Shown here piece by piece: positions 9,981 to 16,994 of a DNA stretch of 40,342 bases; position 1 is the first letter of the stretch, and every line of letters starts with the position of its first letter. A program made the translations under genes and the position numbers. The DNA is from an uncultured Clostridia bacterium (lineage in GTDB: Bacteria; Bacillota; Clostridia; TANB77; CAG-508). Location of the stretch: positions 1 to 40,342 of the forward strand of contig CANQPZ010000010.1 in assembly GCA_947625895.1 (NCBI GenBank). The letters are read 5' to 3'. The notes under the pieces were generated by a model. The model did not search any database and was not told the DNA's origin. It was given only the letters and a program-made list of their open reading frames with translations.

Positions 9981-10062
9981 CTTAAGCTACTAAATTATAA
10001 TAAAAAATTCCGCACTTATTACGCATACCCTCATAATTTACATAGATGGAAAGGAGAGAAAA

Positions 10063-11817
10063 ATGTATAGAACATATAACTGCAACGAAATTAGAGAAAA
10101 GAACGTTGGTGAACATATTAAACTTGCTGGTTGGGTTCAAACAATTAGAGATTTAGGAGGAGTTCTTTTTGTTGATTTAAGAGATCAATATGGAATTACT
10201 CAGATAGTTGCTTCAGGAAATGAAGAATTAGTTGATAAAATTTCAAGAATTCCAATTGAATCTACGATTTCTGTTGAAGGAACTGTAAGATTAAGAGATC
10301 AAGAAACTGTAAATGAGAAACTTGATACTGGTCTAGTTGAATTATTTGTCGAAAAAGTTGAAATATTAGGAAAAAGAACAAAACCATTACCATTTGAAAT
10401 AGAATCAAGTAGAGATGTTAGAGAAGATTTAAGATTACAATATAGATTTTTAGATTTAAGAAATGAAAAATTAAAAAATAACTTAATTTTAAGAGCAAAA
10501 GTAATTCAATTTATGAGAGAGCAAATGGTGAAAAAGGGATTCCTAGAAGTTCAAACACCAATTCTTACAAGTTCATCTCCTGAAGGTGCTAGAGATTATT
10601 TAGTACCAAGTAGAATTTATCCTGGAAAATTTTATGCACTTCCACAAGCACCACAACAATTTAAACAATTGTTAATGGTATCTGGAATAGATAAATATTT
10701 CCAAATTGCACCTTGCTTTAGAGACGAAGATGCTAGAGCTGATAGAACACCGGGTGAATTTTATCAATTAGATATGGAAATGTCTTTTGCAACACAAGAA
10801 GATGTCTTATCAATAATGGAAGAAGTAATCTACAATGTTTTTAAAGAATTTTCAGATAAAAAGATTTCTGAGTATCCATTTCCAAGAATTGCTTATAGAG
10901 AATCAATGCTTAAATATGGAACAGATAAACCTGATTTAAGAAACCCATTAGTTATTTGTGATGTTACTGATATTTTTGAAAAAGTAGATTTAAAAGTATT
11001 TAATGGAAAACAAGTAAGAATCATTTCTGTACCAAATGGCGCAAGCGAGCCTAGAACTTTATTTGAGGGTATGACAGATTTTGCAATTAATGAATGTAAA
11101 GCTAAAGGTTTAGCATGGCTTAAAGTAAATGACGATAGAACATTACAAGGACCAATTGCAAAATTTATTGATGATGATTCTAGAGAAGCAATGCTTAAAA
11201 AAGCAGGAACAAAAGCTGGAGATGCAATTTTCTTTGTTGCAGAACATGAACCAGTAGTTTCTAAGCTTGCAGGTCAAATAAGGGAAGAACTTGGAAAGAG
11301 AATGGGATTAATTGATGACTCTACTTATAAATTCTGCTGGATTGTTGATTTTCCAATGTTTGAAAGAGCAGATAATGGAAAAATTGAATTTTCACATAAC
11401 CCATTTTCAATGCCACAAGGTGGAATGGAAGCACTAGAAACTAAAGAACCTTTAGATATTCTTGCATATCAATATGATATTGTAGGAAATGGTATTGAAC
11501 TAGCTTCAGGAGCTGTAAGAAACCATTCACCAGAAATAATGATAAAAGCATTTGAGATGGCTGGATATAAAGAAGATGAAATTTATAAAAAATTTGCAGC
11601 ATTATACAATGCATTCCATTATGGTGCACCACCTCATGCTGGTATTGCTCCAGGAATTGATAGAATTATAATGCTTCTAGCAGAAGAAGAAACAATCAGA
11701 GAAGTTCAAGCGTTTCCAATGAATGCAAAGGCTCAAGATGTATTAATGGGAGCACCTTCAAATGTTTCACAAAGACAATTAGATGAAATTCATATAAAAA
11801 TAAATGATCCTAAATAG
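10063..11817 (+). CDS. aspS: aspartyl-tRNA synthetase
   Basis: MYRTYNCNEIREKNVGEHIKLAGWVQTIRDLGGVLFVDLRDQYGITQIV; QSPQ-like LPQAPQQFKQLLMVSG; APPHAGIAPGIDRIIMLL. Confidence 0.97.
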   Translation: MYRTYNCNEIREKNVGEHIKLAGWVQTIRDLGGVLFVDLRDQYGITQIVASGNEELVDKISRIPIESTISVEGTVRLRDQETVNEKLDTGLVELFVEKVEILGKRTKPLPFEIESSRDVREDLRLQYRFLDLRNEKLKNNLILRAKVIQFMREQMVKKGFLEVQTPILTSSSPEGARDYLVPSRIYPGKFYALPQAPQQFKQLLMVSGIDKYFQIAPCFRDEDARADRTPGEFYQLDMEMSFATQEDVLSIMEEVIYNVFKEFSDKKISEYPFPRIAYRESMLKYGTDKPDLRNPLVICDVTDIFEKVDLKVFNGKQVRIISVPNGASEPRTLFEGMTDFAINECKAKGLAWLKVNDDRTLQGPIAKFIDDDSREAMLKKAGTKAGDAIFFVAEHEPVVSKLAGQIREELGKRMGLIDDSTYKFCWIVDFPMFERADNGKIEFSHNPFSMPQGGMEALETKEPLDILAYQYDIVGNGIELASGAVRNHSPEIMIKAFEMAGYKEDEIYKKFAALYNAFHYGAPPHAGIAPGIDRIIMLLAEEETIREVQAFPMNAKAQDVLMGAPSNVSQRQLDEIHIKINDPK

Positions 11818-11861
11818 GAATAAATAAAAATTACCTTCATATTTTAGTGAAGGTGATTTTT

Positions 11862-12821
11862 ATGAATGACGATATTTTATATATTGATTATTTGGAATCA
11901 TATGAAGAAATAATAAGAAGAAGGAAAATTCCTAAAATTATAAAAAAGATAATATATAAAATATTTAACTTTTTAGGATTTATAAAGATAGAAAAGAATT
12001 ATTTAATATTATCTAGTACATATGAAGATGTTAATAATAAAACAATAACAAACATTTTAAAAGCTGCTCAAAAATTAAATTTTAAAAATGTAGCATTAGC
12101 AGAAGGATTGCAAAGTAATTTAGCTTTAAATAAAGAGTTACTGAATAGTAATTTTGATATATTAGATGGAACTAAAATATATAAATTTCTGACATATGAA
12201 ATTATAAATAAAATTGCATATATTCAAAATATAAAAATACAGAGTATGGAAATTACATTTCTAACAAATAATAACTCAGATATAAATATGGAAAGCATAA
12301 AAATGCTAGCACAAAAGTGTAAAGTTGTTAATGTTCTGACAGAAAGAATAGATCTTTTTACAGATCTAGAAAAACAATTATATGACGATCAAGGAATAAT
12401 AATTAATGTTTCAAGGAATAAAAGAAAAACATGTATGTACTCAGATATTATATTAAACTTAGACTTTGAAAATAAAACTTTAGAACAATGCAGAATAAGG
12501 GAAAAGACGATTATAGTTCAATTTACTAAAGCTAAATTTGAGAATAAAACTGGTGTAACTATTACATCATACAAACTAAATATTCCAGATAAATATTCTG
12601 CATCAAAGAAAATGCTAAAACATTTTTCTAATGAAATACTTTATGAAGGACTTTTTTATCACAAATTATCTTATAAAAATGTAAGAAAGTTATTAAAAAA
12701 GGATAATATTAGTATAAAATATTTTATTGGTAATAATGGAAAAATCAGCTTTAGAGAAATAAAAGAAAATCATTTTAAAAATAATAGAAAAATGCTTAAA
12801 GTACTTGACAAATTTGATTAA
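11862..12821 (+). CDS. conserved hypothetical protein
   Basis: ATG start 11862 with SD gaaggtg; the ORF track uses an upstream GTG at 11847; no named family recognised. Confidence 0.55.
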   Translation: MNDDILYIDYLESYEEIIRRRKIPKIIKKIIYKIFNFLGFIKIEKNYLILSSTYEDVNNKTITNILKAAQKLNFKNVALAEGLQSNLALNKELLNSNFDILDGTKIYKFLTYEIINKIAYIQNIKIQSMEITFLTNNNSDINMESIKMLAQKCKVVNVLTERIDLFTDLEKQLYDDQGIIINVSRNKRKTCMYSDIILNLDFENKTLEQCRIREKTIIVQFTKAKFENKTGVTITSYKLNIPDKYSASKKMLKHFSNEILYEGLFYHKLSYKNVRKLLKKDNISIKYFIGNNGKISFREIKENHFKNNRKMLKVLDKFD

Positions 12822-12862
12822 AAATACTATTATGTTGCCGTTGTTAAATTACAATAGTATTT
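12820..12862 (+). terminator. terminator
   Basis: AAAATACTATT...AATAGTATTTTT hairpin. Confidence 0.6.
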
Positions 12863-12907
12863 TTATTAAATATATTAAAATTTTTACTCTGGAAAGGGAT
12901 GAGTGTT

Positions 12908-13387
12908 ATGGAGGAAAACAGAGAAATACTATTAACTCAAGAAGGTTATGATAACCTAGAGAAAGAATTAGAATATTTAAAAACAGAAAAAAGAACAGAG
13001 ATTGCAGAACGTATTAAAGTTGCATTAGGATTTGGTGATTTATCAGAAAATTCTGAATATGATGAAGCAAAAGGAGCACAAGCAGCTAACGAAAATAAAA
13101 TAGCTGAATTAGAAAATAAAATAAGATTTGCTAAAATCATTGATGAATCAGAGATTGATACTAAAACTGTACAAGTTGGAAATATAGTTACAATTCATGA
13201 CGAAGAATTTGATGAAGATTTAGTATATACAATAGTTGGATCAACAGAAGTTGATTTAGCACAAAATAAAATTTCAAATGAATCTCCAATGGGAGTTGCT
13301 TTATTAGGAGCAAGAAAAGGTGAAACAGTAGAAGTTGAAGCACCAGATGGAGTTATGAGATATAAAATTTTATCTATTAAAAAATAA
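12908..13387 (+). CDS. greA: transcription elongation factor GreA
   Basis: LTQEGYDNLEKELEYLKTEKRTEIAERIKVALGFGDLSENSEYDEAKGAQ; start at MEENRE preferred because of SD ggaaaggg (ORF track start 12899). Confidence 0.96.
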   Translation: MEENREILLTQEGYDNLEKELEYLKTEKRTEIAERIKVALGFGDLSENSEYDEAKGAQAANENKIAELENKIRFAKIIDESEIDTKTVQVGNIVTIHDEEFDEDLVYTIVGSTEVDLAQNKISNESPMGVALLGARKGETVEVEAPDGVMRYKILSIKK

Positions 13388-13398
13388 TGAATATTATA

Positions 13399-13432
13399 AA
13401 GAATTCAAATATTATTTATTTGAATTCTTTTT
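13399..13432 (+). terminator. greA terminator
   Basis: aagaattcaaat...atttgaattcttttttt. Confidence 0.8.
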
Positions 13433-13450
13433 TTATGTATTTGTATTATT

Positions 13451-13594
13451 GCACATAATAAATATATTTTTTCTTCCTTGTGGGTCGCAACTCTCAGATT
13501 AATAAGAAACTAGTCTGAAGAGTTGCTCGCAATCGCACTACACTTTGTTTCGTTTGGTCGCTTCGCGTCAGAAAAGAATATATTTATTATGTGC
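13451..13594. repeat. structured intergenic repeat, family B, copy 1
   Basis: Outer arms GCACATAATAAATATATT / AATATATTTATTATGTGC; nested hairpin gcaactct...agagttgc; conserved ttcttccttgtgggtcgcaa and aatcgcactacactttgtttcgtttggtcgcttcgcgtcag. Confidence 0.8.
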
Positions 13595-13613
13595 AGTACA
13601 TAGTTTAGTAAAA

Positions 13614-13732
13614 ATATATTTTCTTCCTTGTGAGTCGCAATTTCTTATGACTAAAATTTATATAAAGAGATGTTTGGAATCGCACTGCACTTCGTTCCGT
13701 TTGGTCGCTTCGCGTCAGAAAAGAACATTCTT
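13614..13732. repeat. structured intergenic repeat, family B, copy 2
   Basis: Same conserved ends (ttcttccttgtgagtcgcaa ... aatcgcactgcacttcgttccgtttggtcgcttcgcgtcagaaaagaa) around a different central segment. Confidence 0.75.
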
Positions 13733-13839
13733 ATTTTGTTTAAACCTTATTATCTTAAAAAATTCTATTATGAAAAAACACTTTGCAAAACAGTAAAAAA
13801 GCCATATAAATCAATGCTTACAGACGTTTTAAAAAACTA

Positions 13840-13868
13840 TTGAAAGCTAAAAATATTTGTGATAGAAT
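13840..13868 (+). promoter_or_regulatory. sigma-A type promoter
   Basis: TTGAAA - 17 nt - TAGAAT, TGA extension; same architecture as the glmU promoter. Confidence 0.55.
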
Positions 13869-13908
13869 AACGTCGGTCGAATAAATTACAATAATATAGG
13901 AGGTAATT

Positions 13909-14601
13909 ATGATTTATACACAAGAACTAGAAAATATGTGCAAAGTAGCAAAAGGAGTTGATCATGGACCAGCACCAATACCAGAAGAAGGAAAATGGGT
14001 AAAAGCAAAAGATATAAAAGATATTTCAGGATTTACACATGGTATTGGATGGTGTGCACCACAACAAGGAGCTTGCAAACTTACACTTAATGTAAAAGAC
14101 GGAATAATTCAAGAAGCATTAGTTGAAACAATAGGATGCTCAGGTATGACTCATTCAGCAGCTATGGCTGGAGAAATTTTAGTTGGAAAAACAATATTAG
14201 AAGCATTAAATACAGACTTGGTTTGTGATGCTATTAATACTGCAATGAGAGAATTATTTTTACAAATTGTTTATGGTAGATCTCAATCTGCATTTTCTGA
14301 AGGAGGATTAGCAGTTGGAGCAGGACTTGAAGATCTTGGAAAAGGTCACACAAGTCAAGTAGGAACAATTTATTCTAGTTTAGATAAAGGACCTAGATAT
14401 TTAAATTTAGCAGAAGGATATATTGTTGAAATTGGATTAGATAAAGATGACCAAATTATAGGCTATAAATATGTTCATATGGGTAAAATGATGGATTCAA
14501 TTAAAAAAGGCGTTGATCCAATGGAGGCTATCGAAAAAGCTTCAGGAACTTATGGAAGATTTGATGAAGCTGTTAAGAAGATAGACCCACGTAAACAATA
14601 A
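13909..14601 (+). CDS. NifU-like iron-sulfur cluster assembly scaffold-type protein
   Basis: GCSGMTHSAAMAGEILVGKTILEALN; paired with the GGGtGRT protein. Confidence 0.8.
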   Translation: MIYTQELENMCKVAKGVDHGPAPIPEEGKWVKAKDIKDISGFTHGIGWCAPQQGACKLTLNVKDGIIQEALVETIGCSGMTHSAAMAGEILVGKTILEALNTDLVCDAINTAMRELFLQIVYGRSQSAFSEGGLAVGAGLEDLGKGHTSQVGTIYSSLDKGPRYLNLAEGYIVEIGLDKDDQIIGYKYVHMGKMMDSIKKGVDPMEAIEKASGTYGRFDEAVKKIDPRKQ

Positions 14602-14634
14602 AATAAAAGAATTTAATGAAAAGGAGAGATATAA

Positions 14635-15636
14635 ATGGCAGTTACATTTGAAAGTTATGAAAGAAGAATAGATCAAATTAAACCTGTAATGGAAAAGTAT
14701 GGCATTAAAGATTTTGAAGACGCTTTAGAAATATGTAAATCAAAAGGATTTAACCCATATGATATGGTAAAAGGAGTACAACCAATATGTTTTGAAAATG
14801 CTTGCTGGGCATATACATTAGGTGCAGCAATAGCAGTTAAAAAAGGTTGTACAAAAGCTGCAGATGCAGCAAAAGCTATTGGAGAAGGATTACAAGCTTT
14901 TTGTATTCCAGGTTCAGTTGCAGATGATAGAAAAGTTGGATTAGGACATGGAAATTTAGCTTCAATGCTATTATCAGAAGAAACTAAATGTTTTGCTTTC
15001 TTAGCAGGACATGAGTCTTTTGCAGCAGCAGAAGGAGCTATAGGAATTGCTAAATCAGCTAATAAAGTTAGAAAAGAACCATTAAGAGTTATATTAAATG
15101 GTTTAGGAAAAGATGCAGCACAAGTAATTTCAAGAATTAATGGATTCACATATGTTAAAACAGATTTTGATTTCTTCACAGGAAAAGTAAAAGTTGTTGA
15201 AGAAATTCCATATTCAAATGGAGAAAGATCAAAAGTTAGATGCTATGGTGCAAATGATGTTAGAGAAGGTGTTGCAATAATGTGGATGGAAGATGTTGAT
15301 GTTTCTATTACTGGAAATTCAACTAACCCTACAAGATTCCAACATCCTGTTGCAGGTACATATAAGAAAGAAAGAATTGAAGCAGGAAAGAAATACTTCT
15401 CTGTTGCTTCTGGTGGAGGAACAGGAAGAACATTACATCCAGATAATATGGCTGCTGGACCAGCTTCATATGGTATGACAGATACAATGGGAAGAATGCA
15501 TTCAGATGCACAATTCGCAGGATCTTCTTCAGTACCAGCTCATGTTGAAATGATGGGATTAATTGGAATGGGAAATAATCCAATGGTTGGTGCTACTGTT
15601 GCAGTTGCTGTTGCTGTAGAAGAAGCTATGAAATAG
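14635..15636 (+). CDS. GGGtGRT protein
   Basis: Contains the family-naming motif SVASGGGTGRTLHPDN. Confidence 0.9.
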   Translation: MAVTFESYERRIDQIKPVMEKYGIKDFEDALEICKSKGFNPYDMVKGVQPICFENACWAYTLGAAIAVKKGCTKAADAAKAIGEGLQAFCIPGSVADDRKVGLGHGNLASMLLSEETKCFAFLAGHESFAAAEGAIGIAKSANKVRKEPLRVILNGLGKDAAQVISRINGFTYVKTDFDFFTGKVKVVEEIPYSNGERSKVRCYGANDVREGVAIMWMEDVDVSITGNSTNPTRFQHPVAGTYKKERIEAGKKYFSVASGGGTGRTLHPDNMAAGPASYGMTDTMGRMHSDAQFAGSSSVPAHVEMMGLIGMGNNPMVGATVAVAVAVEEAMK

Positions 15637-15647
15637 TAAATTTTAAA

Positions 15648-15676
15648 AGAAGAAGTACATATGTACTTCTTTTTTT
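15648..15676 (+). terminator. terminator
   Basis: GAAGTACATATGTACTTC palindrome followed by T-tract. Confidence 0.75.
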
Positions 15677-15720
15677 ATGCTCTGAAGAGTATTAAAAGTG
15701 ATACAACCTGTTTACATAAA

Positions 15721-15749
15721 TTGACTATTCCTTTTAAAAAATATATAAT
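15721..15749 (+). promoter_or_regulatory. sigma-A promoter of orphan cassette 1
   Basis: TTGACT - 17 nt - TATAAT. Confidence 0.7.
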
Positions 15750-15783
15750 ATAAGTATAAAAAACAGTTTAAGGAGGTAATAAC

Positions 15784-16245
15784 ATGGTAAACACTGAGTA
15801 TTCTCGGTATCGCACTACGCTCCAGTCTTCTGGGGTTGTAACATTCTCTAAAAGGGAGGAACTCATCGATTTCGTGGCGACGACAATTTCCAAAGATTAT
15901 CAGGCTTGGGCGGAGGACAAAAAGAATGCTGCTACTACTTATGCTGATGAACATGAATGGAAAGTTCGCCAGACCACAGAGGGAAAACTGTCCGAAATAT
16001 ATGCAACGGATTTTCTGAAGGCACGTGTTGCGGAAGACAGTGACCCTGCGTATGTTGTTCTGACTAAGCTGATGAGGAGAGTGCCTAAGATCTTCAAAAT
16101 CACCTTTGACGCTGAAACGGACAACGAAATCTATGAGCAGATCCTGAAGAGGATAGGCCAAGGCGATACTCCGAGGGACGTGTTTCCTACTCATGTTCGG
16201 TATACCATCGAGGGATGCAAGACATTGAGAATGGAAACGATCTGA
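15784..16245 (+). CDS. orphan protein, paralogue of the next ORF
   Basis: SD aggaggt; sequence similarity to 16371..16835; GC-richer codons than neighbours; no family recognised. Confidence 0.7.
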   Translation: MVNTEYSRYRTTLQSSGVVTFSKREELIDFVATTISKDYQAWAEDKKNAATTYADEHEWKVRQTTEGKLSEIYATDFLKARVAEDSDPAYVVLTKLMRRVPKIFKITFDAETDNEIYEQILKRIGQGDTPRDVFPTHVRYTIEGCKTLRMETI

Positions 16246-16265
16246 GGAGAGGTTTTTCATGGCAG

Positions 16266-16300
16266 AGAAGCACGCTAGCAATGGCGTGCTTTCTCACTTT
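16266..16300 (+). terminator. terminator of cassette 1
   Basis: AAGCACGC-tagcaatg-GCGTGCTT hairpin. Confidence 0.65.
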
Positions 16301-16315
16301 AAAAAAAGATTTTAA

Positions 16316-16345
16316 TTGACATCATAAATAGTGAACAGTTATAAT
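16316..16345 (+). promoter_or_regulatory. sigma-A promoter of orphan cassette 2
   Basis: TTGACA - 18 nt - TATAAT. Confidence 0.7.
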
Positions 16346-16370
16346 ATGTATACATCTGATCAGGAGGTAT

Positions 16371-16835
16371 GTGGTTATGAACAATTCTGAATATTATCGG
16401 TACCGCAACGAATTGATAACTCGTAATGTTGTCACCTTTCCATCACGTAGCAAACTGATAGAATTTGTATCTAGCACAGTATGTAGGAGTTTTGAAGAGT
16501 ATATCGACTTTTGCATGATTGCAACACCGGATAGGAACGAAAAGAAGAACTTGGCGGACAGAAAAGAACACGAAATTAGCATGATTGATATTTATGCCAC
16601 AACGTATTTGGAGACACATGTAGTTAATGAAAACAATCCGATCTACAATTTTATGAAGGGAGTTTTTCAAAAGATTCCTGAAAGATATTGGGTGAAGATT
16701 GACGTAAATCATGAAGGTTTATATTCTTTTGTTTTAGACAGGTTAAACCACGGCGATACTCCGAAGGAAGTGTTTTCTAACGATGTAAGATATATCATTG
16801 AAGGACATCGGAGATTAAGAAGGAAACGCTTTTGA
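16371..16835 (+). CDS. orphan protein, paralogue of the preceding ORF
   Basis: SD caggaggt; shares NSEYYRYRNEL, VVTFPSRSKLIEFVSSTV, IYATTYLE, LNHGDTPKEVFSNDVRYIIEGHRRLR with ORF 15784. Confidence 0.7.
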   Translation: MVMNNSEYYRYRNELITRNVVTFPSRSKLIEFVSSTVCRSFEEYIDFCMIATPDRNEKKNLADRKEHEISMIDIYATTYLETHVVNENNPIYNFMKGVFQKIPERYWVKIDVNHEGLYSFVLDRLNHGDTPKEVFSNDVRYIIEGHRRLRRKRF

Positions 16836-16860
16836 GGAAGAATTTGTTTCAAAAAATGAG

Positions 16861-16894
16861 GGACACACTAGAAATGGTGTGTCCTTTATTTTTT
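16861..16894 (+). terminator. terminator of cassette 2
   Basis: GGACACAC-tagaaatg-GTGTGTCC then TTTATTTTTT. Confidence 0.85.
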
Positions 16895-16918
16895 GCATAT
16901 ATTTACAGGTTTAATCAG

Positions 16919-16947
16919 TTGATATTATTTGACATTTAGAATATAAT
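16919..16947 (+). promoter_or_regulatory. sigma-A promoter of the ABC transporter gene
   Basis: TTGATA - 17 nt - TATAAT. Confidence 0.6.
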
Positions 16948-16994
16948 ACTAATGATATTTTATGGGGAATGAAAATGATATATAAGGAGGATAT

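Noticed and set aside
9762-10030. CRISPR-like array upstream of aspS
   Set aside because: Only one and a half copies of a long nested hairpin; no regularly spaced identical short repeats or cas genes
13545-13796. 83-aa plus-strand ORF with repeated FRLVASRQKR
   Set aside because: Lies on the two family B repeat copies; the peptide repeat is a by-product of the DNA repeat, and no RBS is evident
14673-15179. 168-aa minus-strand ORF within the GGGtGRT gene
   Set aside because: Antisense shadow of a strongly supported CDS; no RBS or family features
15808-15825. Similarity of atcgcactac in cassette 1 to the family B repeat (aatcgcactacac)
   Set aside because: Only about ten identical bases inside coding sequence; consistent with chance
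15712-16281. 189-aa minus-strand ORF opposite cassette 1
   Set aside because: Antisense to an ORF with a clear promoter, RBS, terminator and a paralogue; the paralogue shows no equivalent antisense ORF of this kind
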